Assembly (NCBI GenBank): GCA_003344405.1
Contig: NOWV01000135.1
Coordinates: 62,001 to 126,000 of the forward strand
DNA: 64,000 nucleotides
Reading direction: 5' to 3'
Origin: Trichoplax sp. H2
Lineage: Eukaryota > Placozoa > Uniplacotomia > Trichoplacea
A model generated the notes under the pieces. That model was not told the origin of the DNA and did not search any database. It was given only the letters and a program-made list of their open reading frames with translations. The number at the start of each line of letters is the position of its first letter. Positions within the stretch are counted from its first letter, which is position 1. Of this stretch, positions 53,201 through 64,000 are shown one piece after another. The position numbers were made by a program, and so were the translations under genes.

Positions 53201-54526
53201 ATTGATAGAAGAAGTAGGATCATTTTTTTGTAAATGGAAAGGCATATCTTTGCTATTGGAATCCATTGTAGGTAAAGAATCTTTCATTTCTTTTTGCGAT
53301 TCCAATAAAGACGATAATGATACACCAACAGGGCCACTACTACGTCGTGTCGGTGGTGGCGATATACCCGATTGGCTTGATGTAGTCGTGGATAATTGAC
53401 TAGTTTTATAGTTACGAAGTCGATCGGGCGATTTTTGATATCTTAAATGATCATGATGTTGATCTTCGTTGACTCTATTTAAATTGCTACCTTCTGAAGC
53501 GGATAATGCTTTGGTTAAAGGTGGATGAATTGCTCTTGCGGTCGTTTTACGCGAATTCTTTTCAGCTTCTTGGTGGAAATACGATTCGACAAAATTTAAT
53601 TGATTGGTTTTATTCTCCACTTGATTATTATTAGGATGATTGTTGGTATTGGCTGGCGAATGATCCGCATTTGCAGTTGTAGTAGTATGAGTAGTAGTAA
53701 TAGTGGTAGTGGTAGTCGTTGTTCCATTAGAATCATCAATTGCTTTTAGCGGTGGCGATTGTTGTGATGGCTCATCGCAATTTAATGGACGCGTATGCTG
53801 CTGCTGCTGGCGATTACTATTGTCATGGACTATATCGTCTGCTGACTTTGTAAAATGTAAAACAGGTACATAATTATTACTTTGTTCACGCTTTAAATAG
53901 CGAAAAAAAGGTTCTCGTTCATCTTTTCGACCAGTAGTTGTCGTCTGTTGATGATGATCATTAGCGCTAGTATTGGTCAATCCTTGCGATGTTGAAATTA
54001 TTTTACTGGGTAAATCAGGATAACTGATTGATGATGATTGTTGTTGCATGGGATGACTGGTTAACTTGTTATCGATTTGATCTTCTCCTACAATCGTTTT
54101 CAATTCTCCTTTGATTTGTGTTGATGTGGGCAATTGAAAAATTAATTCATCCTCTTCGGATTCAGAAAATGAAGCCAACGGTGTTGCTTCAATAGAAATA
54201 GCATCACGTTTAACCGATGATGTATCATGATTGGATAGTGATTTAGGTCGATTGCGTTTCTGTTGATCGCTTGTGGAAGACATTACTTTGTCGCTTTGTT
54301 GTTGTTGTTGAGGAAGAGAGGTATCGGAGAATAGATTTGGATGACTTTTCTCCAATTGATTTTGATTCTCTTGGTTGATTCCATCCAATTTATAATGATC
54401 GATGATTGTTTTCTTCTCGTCTGTGTTAAGATCGCTTTTCTGCAAGGATAAATGGCGATTAGATGAAGGTGATCGAAAAGCCGGTGGTGGAGGACGCGGT
54501 GGTTTGGCACTATTTTGAAGTGACAT
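50244..54526 (-). CDS. TEX2: Testis-expressed protein 2 (TEX2), SMP-domain lipid-transfer protein
   Basis: ER-anchored protein of the TEX2/Nvj2 family with a synaptotagmin-like mitochondrial-lipid-binding (SMP) domain acting at membrane contact sites. Four exons in phase: 52826-54526, 50833-52193, 50419-50539, 50244-50288, giving 1075 residues (human 1134). The first 480 residues are disordered Ser/Thr/Gln/Asn-rich sequence with polar homopolymer tracts and proline clusters. A hydrophobic hairpin follows at about residues 488-537 (ATVIFAISFCIYSIYALPIS... FVMYFLLSFFVWLSL). Exon 2 starts with a PH-like region (GWMYGKRKYDQDQH, KSKTFAEMQAIYYSRYMAKL is at its end) and continues into the SMP domain (NALLGRAFFDFWREKYW, IPPPPSDRLWYGF, RPKLGERKV, TNITDWIEKKL). 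An acidic Ser-rich insert (SDSESSDDEADD) interrupts the SMP. The last 15-codon exon is inferred from phase and position. A GA microsatellite at 50681-50702 lies in intron 2. Confidence 0.94.
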
Positions 54527-55640
54527 TTTCTCCCCTTGGTGTATTGTTGTACAGGAAGATTAACGTTTGAAAGGAATTTTTTTGTTGTTGTCTGATCCTT
54601 TCCCTTCTTTCTTTCTCTCTTCCTCTCTCTCTCCAATTTTAAAATGATACTCTCTACACCTAATCCAAGCAGCAGTGATAATCGTCTCTATTTCTTAAGT
54701 AAAAGGAGCAATGAGCAGTCGTCCACCAAACAAGGCCTGACAAAATATTGTTTTTCTTTCCGTCAATGGACTCTGTCCTCCAATCTTATTATGTCACAAC
54801 CATCTTGAAAGCAGGAAATTCACTCCCATCATACCCTAGCCCTACTCATATGGCGTTCTTCATCTTGCTCACTAGGAAAGCGATTATAACAGCGTTGAAT
54901 TGCAAAGGAACAAGAAGCAATTTGCTATTTGCACAGCCAATCTGGCAGATTACTAGGTTAAAAGTGTTGTGTGAATTAGTTAAAAGGTGGTGGCCAGCTT
55001 GCCAACCAATGCCTTCAATATGGCCCAATCGAGTGAACTTACTCAGTCAGTACTGATTATATCAGTCTAAAGCTGTAAGGATAGAATACGATTGTCGAAA
55101 TGACTGAGAGGATGGGATAGCTTGGCTCAACGCCAGCCATCCAATTCAAGCTATTTGACTCGTGTCGTAGGTGGGTTATGAGACAGTAAACTCTCCTACG
55201 ATAAGACTATCAACGGTATCTAATACCAGTCCACAACCCATAGTAGAATATACTTTCAACGCGTCACAACACGATCCAGTATGAGCTCGCGTCGCTTGTA
55301 GTCAAAATGGCGAAGCTAGACAAGCTGCAGACAAATCTCATATAAACTCTCTACACGATGTCGTTTAAATTGCTGGTGTATGGGCCGTAGAGAAAATAGG
55401 AAAAGAAGCCATCTAGACTTTTACCACATGGGTCTATTGGCCACGCTAACAAAGCTAAAATGGCAGCATATGGACATCGCGCAAATCCGATAGCAACGGC
55501 TGGATGAATCATCGTTGAAAGCAAGCGCTTTATCGACTATGGCAAGCAAGACAACCGACGGAGATCCACATGTTTTCCAGTTGTTTTTCGTCCATTAACC
55601 TTTCAAAATAAGCCTACTGCTATACCATACAGTTCCTTGA
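54527..55640. other. Spacer upstream of TEX2
   Basis: It contains the TEX2 5' flank, with a CT-rich run (TTTCTTTCTCTCTTCCTCTC) at about 54605-54632 that reads as GA-rich in the direction of TEX2 transcription. The rest shows no gene; small open frames on both strands have no similarity. Confidence 0.6.
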
Positions 55641-55664
55641 GCTCAGTGACATATTCTATCCTAG

Positions 55665-56990
55665 TGGATAGCTTGGTTGATGAGTTTGCAGCACCTCATC
55701 TTAGATCCTCTTTTAGGAAGGCCAGCCAACAGACGAATCGACTACATCGTCTTCTACCATGACAGGAGCAACAGCGACTACCTCCTGACAGAAAACTGCT
55801 CATTTTTACAGCAAAGACGACTACCTAAACTATCGCTCATGTCAGATTATAAGATTATCCTGGAAGAATTTACAACAATCAATCGTTACCACAAGAAAAT
55901 GCTCCATGAATATACAGAATATGGCATCAATACAGCATTTTCAAAATGCTGTACACGAGCACCAGCCCTGAATCAGGGGCTACCTCCTGCATAAAACGGC
56001 TCGCTTTTACAGCAAAAACTGCTCCATAAACTATCACTTACTCATGTCAGATTAGAAGATTGCCCAGGAATAATTTACAACAATCGTTACGAGAAGAAAA
56101 ATCCTGCATAGATATACAAAATATTCCATCGATACTGTACGCTGCCCAGTATACAGAATATTGCATTAGTGTAATGCATTTTCATGCATTTTCATGAAAA
56201 TGCATTATTCTAGCACCAGCCCTGAATCAGGGGCTACCTCCTCACGGAAAACTGCTCACTTTTACAGCAAAGACTGCTACATAAACTATCGCTCATGTCA
56301 GATTATAAGATTGTCCAGCAACAATCAATCGTTGCGAGAACAAATTGCTGCATAGATATACAGAATATTGCATTAATACAGTATTTTCAAAATGTATCAC
56401 AGTAGCACCAGCCTTGAATCAGGGAATACAGAGAGCAAAGACTGCTAACTAAACTATTGCTCATGTCAGATTATAAGATTATCCTGAAAGAATTTGCAAC
56501 AATCAATCGTTGCGAGAACAAATTGCTCCATATATATACAGAATATTGCATTAATACAGCATTTTCAAAATGCATCACAGTAGCACCAACCCTGAATCAG
56601 GGAATACAGAGAGCAAAGACTGCTAACTAAACTATTGCTCATGTCAGATTATAAGATTATCCTGAAAGAATTTGCAACAATCAATTGTTGCGAGAACAAA
56701 ATGCTGCATATATATACAGAATATTGCATTAATACAGCATTTTCAAAATGCATCACAGTAGCACCAACCCTGAATCAGGGACTACCTCCTCACAGAAAAC
56801 TACTTGTTTTTACAGCAAAGACTGCTACCTAAACTATCGCTCATGTCAGGTTATAAGGTTATCCAGGAAGGATTTGCAACAATCCATCGTTACGAGAGGA
56901 AAATACTCCAAAGTAGAAGGAAGAGTTCATTCTGTAGACTTGCAACACAACAGCTTATGCAGAATCGATTTGGACTTGCATGATTGAACT
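55665..56990 (+). repeat. ~180-250-bp tandem repeat array, about 5 copies
   Basis: Units share CAGCAAAGACTGCTACCTAA, ACTATCGCTCATGTCAGATT, ATAAGATTATCCTGGAAGAA, AACAATCAATCGTTACGAGA, ATACAGAATATTGCATTAAT, ACAGCATTTTCAAAATGCAT and CACCAGCCCTGAATCAGGG. The TGAATCAGG core is near 55970, 56226, 56415, 56591 and 56771. Spacing falls from about 255 to about 178 bp because some copies have lost a segment (CTACCTCCTCAC...). Open frames here are repeat-derived. Confidence 0.85.
56184..56205. repeat. 22-nt perfect palindrome
   Basis: The sequence centred on TTTTCATGAAAA is flanked symmetrically by ATGCA and TGCAT, making a 22-nt perfect palindrome. It lies inside the tandem array, in the copy that also carries an extra ATGCATTTTC unit immediately before it. 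Confidence 0.8.
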
Positions 56991-57695
56991 TTCACACAAA
57001 CATTTTTTGCCATGACAAAGAATCAAGCTAGCCCTACCAGATAGCATAGGTAGTGGCCCTAACTATTGAAAAATAGTATTAGAATAAATGGATACTATTT
57101 TTCATCCATGATTGCAAGGAATACTAGAGACACCATCGACAATTCTACCTAGAGTAGTCCATGTATAATATCTAACTACGTTGCAAAACGAAGTGGATGG
57201 CATCTATAGTAAATAGACTCATACTACCCAAAGTGTACTTTGTGTCCGTTACTTTTCTATGGAGAACTGCAATACAAAACCATCGGAAAGTTCAGGATTT
57301 CAGCTTGAAGTCAGTAGCTGATGACAGCCTCTCTAGCCCATAGTAATCCAATACTCAATCCAATCTGTACAGTAGTGTATGAATTGATCATGCTCCACCG
57401 AGTTAAATCGCTCAACTCGATCCGCCATTACCATGTCCAATCTTGGCCTGTTAAAAGATCGAATTGTGTATGGCAAAGATAGTGTAACCTATCAGAATTT
57501 ACGCCAAATTAAAACTCTGTAAGTAGATGGTAGAATTTCCCCTTCAAAATCTCTTCCATACTGTACAAATGATGACTGAGTCCAGGCTAAATTGATGAAA
57601 GTGAGGCAAGAGGAACGAACGGTCTGCGTTCAAGGCTAACCACCTTGCAAGCTAAACTTTTCATTCAAGTTGTCATCCATTCTTGTTCTAGACTA
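56991..57695. other. Spacer between tandem arrays
   Basis: No gene or clear repeat recognised. It runs up to the duplicated contig end at 57696. Confidence 0.55.
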
Positions 57696-58587
57696 CCATA
57701 GCCATCACCATACTAATGTACCTATCCAAGCCAACATCAACATAAGCATATATACTTCATCTTATTCCATCCATCATCGTTCTAGTTGTCCAGCTGCTTT
57801 GGATTGATTCATACCGTTGTACACAGTATGCTGTACAGCTAAAAATAGNNNNNNNNNNNNNNNNNNNNTTCTTGCTTGTGCTGTGGAGTGCAACTGTACG
57901 CCTACAAATGTTTCCAACCATGGCTATCCACTCGTGAATTCGGTCTGCTGTCCAACATCCATTCGTCCACCTACCCCAATCAAATGATGATAGTTTAAAA
58001 GTATACCTGGAGAGCCCTTTCAGCAAAGGATATTCATTCTTTCTGCCCGCTACTGCTATTGCTAATCCTCCATCCATAAATGCTTACTGCTATCTCGGCC
58101 ATGTGTCCTAACTACACTTTATTCGTACTGTTGATCATTGACTAGTCAATGCTCCAATATCCTACCTATGCTGTACTGCTAGTTATAAAGTATACCTGTA
58201 GAGCGTTTCAGCAAAGGATATAAATTCTTTCTGCTCGCTGAGTACTGTTAATCGTTTACTCGTCAAGGTTCCTGTATCTTACGATGCAGCACTACTAGTT
58301 CTAATCGTCCACCTACAGTATCAATCCTTTCTGCTACTGCTTAGCTAGAATGACCATGTAAACGCTTCTTCTACCCTTACTGTGAATCGGTCAATGCTCC
58401 CCTATCTGTGATACNNNNNNNNNNNNNNNNNNNNCCATAGCCATCACCATACTAATGTACCTATCCAAGCCAACATCAACATAAGCATATATACTTCATC
58501 TTATTCCATCCATCATCGTTCTAGTTGTCCAGCTGCTTTGGATTGATTCATACCGTTGTACACAGTATGCTGTACAGCTAAAAATAG
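57696..58587 (+). other. Two 20-N gaps with duplicated contig ends (assembly artefact)
   Basis: Runs of 20 N are at 57849-57868 and 58415-58434. The 153 bp before the first gap (57696-57848) appear identical to the 153 bp after the second gap (58435-58587). The piece between the gaps (57869-58414, 546 bp) matches 58751-59369 closely, apart from one internal deletion of about 75 bp. The middle contig therefore looks like a second allele or redundant contig inserted by the scaffolder, and the true sequence probably runs directly from 57848 into 58588. A minus-strand frame here is duplicated for the same reason. Confidence 0.88.
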
Positions 58588-58859
58588 GGACACGATCAAG
58601 TTACTTGTATATGTTTCGTGTACATATTAAAATGAAGGTGCAAGACTATCCACAAAGTATCCCTGATAACTCTGTGATAACGAGAGATGAACAAATTTTA
58701 ACCATCCACTTTTAAATGCACATCAATTTGTTTCATACTCTTGTAAAATGTTTCTTGCTTGTGCTGTGGAGTGCAACTGTACGCCTACAAATGTTTCCAA
58801 CCATGGCTATCCACTCGTGAATTCGGTCTGCTGTCCAACATCCATTCGTCCACCTGCCC

Positions 58860-59280
58860 CAATCAAATGATGATAGTTTAAAAGTATACCTGGAGAGCCC
58901 TTTCAGCAAAGGATATTCATTCTTTCTGCCCGCTACTGCTATTGCTAATCCTCCATCCATAAATGCTTACTGCTATCTCGGCCATGTGTCCTAACTACAC
59001 TTTATTCGTACTGTTGATCATTGACTAGTCAATGCTCCAATATCCTACCGATGCTGTACTGCTAGTTATAAAGTATACCTGTAAAGCGTTTTCAGCAAAG
59101 GATATCAATTCTTTCTGCCCGCTACTGCTATTGCTAATCCTCCATCTGTAAATGCTTGCTGCTATCTCGGCCATGTATCCTAAGTACACCTCATGAGTAC
59201 TGCTAATCGTTTACTCGTCAAGGTTCCTGTATCTTACGATGCAGCACTACTAGTTCTAATCGTCCACCTACAGTATCAAT
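58860..59280 (+). repeat. ~190-bp tandem duplication
   Basis: A unit running from AAAGTATACCTGGAGAGC through TTCAGCAAAGGATAT, TTCTTTCTGCCCGCTACTGC, CTAATCCTCCATC and CTCGGCCATGTGTCCTAA to a GTACTG...CTAGTCAATGCTCC end occurs near 58880-59065 and again near 59070-59260 with moderate divergence. The ~75-bp deletion in the redundant contig removes part of the second unit, as expected for unequal exchange between copies. Confidence 0.75.
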
Positions 59281-59742
59281 CCTTTCTGCTACTGCTTAGC
59301 TAGAATGACCATGTAAACGCTTCTTCTACCCTTACTGTGAATCGGTCAATGCTCCCCTATCTGTGATACAAGTCTTCAAAATAATAAACAAGAAATACAA
59401 TTTCTTGCAAACTTCACTTTATCACCTAAATTAGCTTCATCTTACTACTACCAAAGACTAACTACAGTCCAAGCTGCAATCAGACTAACTCAATTTACGA
59501 CAGTAAAATTCATCATTTCTATTACACGAACTATCACTTACAGATTAATTCTTTATTCTTACAATCAAACGTCCAATTCATCTATTTTTCGTACAATCCT
59601 ATCATTTTAATCTCAAGCTAATTTAGGGGGCTACACTACACTGTCCTATATTGCTCAATGTACACCTATTTTATACAATCCTTCCTACTATTGCCATCCA
59701 TTGCATCAATTTATCATTGTAAAAATTCCATTCTCGCCTGAC
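59281..59742. other. Spacer before the CX9C gene
   Basis: AT-rich sequence with no gene recognised. If the CX9C gene has an upstream exon it would be here or further left. Confidence 0.5.
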
Positions 59743-60180
59743 ATGGATTATACGCGTAGACTGATCGTGCTTGATGTTTTTCTTAGTGCACGTATTGCTT
59801 GCGCCGATGAAGATATAAAATTACGCAATTGTATCAAAAATTCCTGGTTCGGTCGATGCTCGGAGGAAAGCGAAGAATTTCAAACTTGCTACCAATCCTA
59901 CATGGTAAGTTGTTTAATGAAAAGTATTGATAGTAAAATTGAGATAGATGCGCTACCACAATATTGATGAATATCATGTATTGAATTGCAATGATATTCG
60001 ATATCTCGACAATGTGCAGAGCAGTTATACTACTGGATACCCCTCAAGGTACCCACTGCCTGTATTTCAATTACTACATAGCAGTGAACAATCTGTATTG
60101 CATATCTATATTTTTACTAGGAAAAGCTGAAATTAGTTTTGGAGAAGAACGAAAAGTTAAAAATCCAAGATATACAATAA
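59743..60180 (+). CDS. Small twin-CX9C (CHCH-type) protein
   Basis: Two exons, 59743-59904 and 60121-60180, join in phase to give about 73 residues. The core has four cysteines spaced C-X9-C-X8-C-X9-C (CADEDIKLRNC, then IKNSWFGR, then CSEESEEFQTC). This is the coiled-coil-helix-coiled-coil-helix pattern of mitochondrial intermembrane-space proteins oxidised by CHCHD4/Mia40, such as CMC1, COX19 and COA4. The C-terminal exon adds a charged helix (EKLKLVLEKNEKLKIQ). I cannot assign a specific member. The start is uncertain. Met at 59743 gives a short N terminus, but TTTTTCTTAG at 59777-59786 is a strong acceptor and the core may begin at 59787 after an unseen upstream exon. The donor TACATG|GTAAGT and acceptor TTTTTACTAG are convincing. 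Confidence 0.6.
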
Positions 60181-61414
60181 ATGACGTACGCTCAAATCAT
60201 CATCAATCCTTTTTTTAACCTCTGCGCCCAGAAATATCCAAACGCTACAAGATCATGCCAGAGATTCTGTAAGATACTCATCCATTTTAAATCACTCTGT
60301 CAATATTGTATTATTTAAATTCAAGATACACTTCAATACATAACCTATATAAACTGTAGCTAAAAAAATTGATGATTGGAACTCAAAAAGAGAATACCAA
60401 ATAACTCTTTTATTTTCAACTTTATAGTCTTGTTAAGCAGTTAGTATTAACCGAATGACCGCCCCTGTAATGGTAGCAATTTGTTACCTACGGCTACATC
60501 TGTTACTATTTAATACTCTATTGGATTACATGTAAATGATAAAGAAAGGCATCTAGATTACTAATGAATAAACTAAGCACCCTACAAGTGTTTTCGCAAA
60601 ATCAACTTTAATAATCATGATATTCTTTCAATTATCTATTTGGTAATACTTTAACGATACAGATATTGAATATAAATCATTTTTTAATGGGTCAATGCTC
60701 TGTAATGTTACCCTTTAGTTATACTATTATGCCTAATTTATCGGCTAATTAGTTATACACTTTGTCAATTAAACTTGGACATAATAAGACATTAAAAGAC
60801 AAGTTACTGACATTGGCTATATTGCATAAATCAAAGTAGAACTACACACCAAGATAATTGTTGATATAGAACAACAAGTCGTTCACACCATACATGAATG
60901 GCAACGGCTTTAATATAAATATCTACCTACAGTTATAGTACTGTATGGTCAATCGTAGTCTAAAAAATTGATCAAATGAATGCATGGTAAAGATGAATCA
61001 AGCTAATAAGAAAATAATCATCGACAATTACTTAGTTACGAATAACTTTTTTCAGTGTAATATAATACAATTACGAGTACTTTAATTATCAATAGTGAAG
61101 CGATAACACCCCAATATATGCTCGTAGCTTTTATATGTGCACTCTCCAGAATTGCAATCAATATCACATATCCATTTTACACAATCTAAAAACAGATATC
61201 GTACTTAAAGCTGATCAATATCATGGTTAACTGTGATTAATTTCGATAGATGTTGAAGAAATGAAGCAGCTCTCGCACTCGAAAGCGTTAATTTTTATGA
61301 ACATGTTAGTATCACAACGGTCAATTAATGAACAATACTTTTTAATATTAGCTGGCTATGCTGAAATATGGAAATACGCCTATGTACATAATTAGGATAC
61401 TCATATACAGTAAT
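60181..61414. other. Convergent spacer between CX9C gene and TMC-like gene
   Basis: AT-rich, no gene, repeat array or RNA recognised. Confidence 0.6.
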
Positions 61415-64000
61415 TTACACGTATCCGTCATCTTGTGATACTAAACTAACATCTTCTAGGACATTTTCGTTCTCGTCGTATACATCGTCATCTTCCTCGT
61501 CCATTTCTGTATCTTCTGCAGCATTTTGTAAAAAGTCAAGTAGGAATCGTTTATCCGTTCGTTCCTAAACAAATTTCAAAATTAAATTCGTATACCTTCT
61601 ATACCAGCTGATGAATGCATATAATCCTATCTGCTTAAAATACTTTAACGTCATTATCACTGCCAGATCGATGGCTTACAAAAGCTAATGGCAAATTATA
61701 TCATCTGGCATTGGCAGTATTATGTTATTATCAATATTATTACCGTTTCCAATTGCCTATTTAGAACTCGAATCATTCCTTTACGAGCTCTTGCAGTCGT
61801 TCGGAAATAGTAGATAAACAACCTAAACATGACAAAATATCCAATTTGAAAATGATACTCAATGGTAGTTTCGTTCATTAAAAAAGACGGCACTTAAAAT
61901 ATTTTTCAGTACTTTTAACAGCTTAATTAACATAATAAAATCATAGACTATCTAGGGGGATTTAATTTCATTTTGGGTATATTCTTATTCCGTGTCGATA
62001 ACTTACGCTAGCAACGCTATTATACCAAGTATTAGCCATGTCGAGGTCAAATAAGAAAGTATCTCTTTACTTGCAGGTGGTGCTTTAGCAACAAGCTCAG
62101 ATACTATTGTATACATACGGACTTTTCCTCTATAAAAATACAAACGCTATTTAGCTAATTACTTCATAATATTACTATCTATCATGATTACAGTATTATA
62201 AATTAAAATCGCCAGATATAGCACTATTTTAAAGTAGCTGCAATCACTGATTACTCCAGCTGCAGCCCTGCAATATTGTACAAATTAATGGACTGAATCA
62301 ATTCTCGATATCTACAGTATATGTGTATATCTTCTTTACATCTTGCTCAGTGCTCAATATTACTATTATACAGTACTAAACGAAGTTCTATATACAAGCA
62401 TGAGTAAGTATGTACCTGAATGGCCCACATTCTATCGATGGTCGAACCCTAACGCAGTAAATTAATAACTTTAATCGCAAAGCGGTAGAAAAATATTCCC
62501 AAAATACTGCATAACTAGCTCAACTTACATGATTACGCACACCACGATAAATGACAATGAAATCATGTACGTTACAAAAAGTAGAAAACTAAATAAGACA
62601 TTATTCTTGGCTGTTCGGTAAGGTCTAATTGATGGGCGGCAGTTATTGATTAAGCTTATCTATAATAGCAAATTTTAATTCAATCAACCAGTAAAATGAT
62701 AACATCAGCAAAAAAAGCTTATTACGAAGTTAAAACAGTTTGCAAAAATTTCTGATTATGTTGTGGTTATGCTATGACAAAAGTTATCATGCTTGAAACA
62801 ATAATATCGTAAATAATTATAATTGATGTTATTCTTTAAAATTTAAAAGATCCATAAATAATCCAATTAATTAATATCATACCTTTCTGATGTAAAATAG
62901 TAAGATTAATTTAACCACAGCATACACAGCTAACATAGGAGCGTAAAATGTTCCAATCCTATAGAACGCAATAAATGTATCATATAAATATAGAGAGCTG
63001 GTATAAATTTTTGCAAGAAATACTCACCAACACAACGCCTGAGAGTAAACTAATTCAAGAACATTATAAGCAACGTTAAACTCTGGTTTGCCAAGAATTT
63101 GGCAACATGGTAGATATTGACCTATAATTCTAATTAAAAAATTGCATGTAAAATATTAATTCTGGATAAAAACAAAGAAAATTATAATAATTCACCAAAA
63201 ATTAGCTTTAAAATCGTTTATTCTTCAGGTTATATTCAATTACGTTTAATCAAAATGTTGACGGTTCAAATTTAATTTAAATTTTATCCATATACGTGTA
63301 TACTAGTTGGTAGGATGATAAAAGTGTTGTATTAAATTGTACTGACTAAACTAATTTATCTAAAATTCGCATATACTGTAGTATTCTACAAGCTACATTC
63401 GATTATATTCATCCGAGTGTTCAGAGTTTAAATTTTAATCTAATTTTGAAGTTTATAAGCATAAAATTAGTATAAAACTAGTACGGTATTAAATTCTGTT
63501 AATTAGAGTAATTTGACTAAAATTTATCAGAAATTGCTTATTCAAAAGGTTATGTTCCTTCACGCTCTAATTTAATTTTAGATTATATCCATACAAGATT
63601 GCTAGTGGGATGATAATTATTGTACTAAATTACATTGATGATACATTTTGTCAGTAATGATCAATATGTAGAGTTATTTTCTACAATTCAATTAAATTGA
63701 TCCTATAATATATCCTAATTCATATTTATATATATGTTCTTTTCTACCGTATAAATGAGATTGTAAAGGAACTACCGGAACATACAATTGCATAAATTAA
63801 TATTTTTAATTAACCTAGTATTTACCTTCTTAAGAATTCTTTGAAGAAAGGATTTAGCATTAAAAAGACGAAATCGATTAATATTAATCTGTAGAATTCC
63901 TGGCCTAATACAGTCTCCCAACACTACATAAAGAGAGAATCAGAAATAATTTAGTTTCACATATTGTAACGGCTTCTCTATTTAGAAGTAATATCCATCT
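61415..64000 (-). CDS. Transmembrane channel-like (TMC) family protein, 3' part
   Basis: C-terminal part of a multi-pass TMC protein; in animals TMC1/2 form mechanotransduction channels and others have varied roles. Exons placed: 63826-63923, 63028-63121, 62883-62958, 62529-62659, 62416-62448, 62007-62129, 61744-61822, 61415-61564 (stop at 61415). In order they encode CWETVLGQEFYRLILIDFVF, then KPEFNVAYNVLELVYSQ with LCWIGTFYAPML, which matches the TMC signature (a CWxG core followed by F-x-x-P-L-L), then ISLINNCRPSIRPYRTAKN, a membrane helix, VRPSIECGPFRGK, another helix (STWLILGIIALLA) and YYFRTTARARKGMIRVL. The tail is acidic (EDTEMDEEDDDVYDENE). From 63121 to the stop all phases agree. 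Between 63826 and 63121 the phase does not close, so a short exon is probably missing there. The N-terminal half lies beyond the window. I cannot say which TMC subfamily it belongs to. Confidence 0.85.

Noticed and set aside
57757-58960. Two near-identical minus-strand frames starting MDGGLAIAVAGRKNEYPLL
   Set aside because: They are the two copies of one assembly-duplicated segment, and the frame has no recognisable similarity. They are not a gene pair.

Overview
This is an AT-rich, intron-dense nuclear window from an animal. It holds eight near-complete protein-coding genes plus partial genes at both edges. Evidence for an animal is IRE1, a GW182/TNRC6 protein, IFT70 (so a ciliated organism), TEX2 and a TMC-family channel protein. 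Exons are often only 30-150 nt, most introns are about 50-400 nt with GT-AG ends, and all coding sequence is close to vertebrate orthologues. This compact but intron-rich layout fits an early-branching animal. My best guess is a placozoan (Trichoplax/Hoilungia); that is an inference, not something the sequence proves.

Layout. 1-1300: mostly empty, possible membrane-protein exons at the left edge. 1328-4474 (-): CCT5. 4640-5890: island rich in the palindromic motif TACTGTACAGTA. 5992-7122 (+): RNPS1. 8572-10429 (-): ALYREF, tail-to-tail with RNPS1. 10.7-12.4 kb: palindromes and three tandem-repeat families. 12850-18595 (-): IFT70/TTC30 in 27 exons. 19.1-19.8 kb: ~113-bp tandem array. 21640-26104 (+): EEF2KMT (FAM86). 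28021-35702 (-): IRE1/ERN1. 36.1-38.7 kb: second TACTGTAC island ending in a ~295-bp tandem array. ~39991-47894 (+): TNRC6/GW182. 50244-54526 (-): TEX2. 55.6-59.4 kb: tandem repeats and two 20-N gaps flanked by duplicated contig ends. ~59743-60180 (+): small twin-CX9C protein. 61415-64000 (-): TMC-like gene, 5' end outside the window.

The genes are unrelated housekeeping and regulatory functions: protein folding, mRNA processing and export, ciliary transport, translation-factor methylation, ER stress signalling, miRNA-type silencing, ER lipid contact sites. They do not form one pathway. RNPS1 and ALYREF, both mRNP factors, are neighbours. Most repeat islands lie in the intergenic spaces, several of them between divergent gene starts.

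Exon boundaries were read by eye from homology, reading phase and GT-AG sites. For CCT5, RNPS1, ALYREF, IFT70, EEF2KMT, TEX2 and most of IRE1 and TNRC6 the phases close exactly to a whole number of codons.
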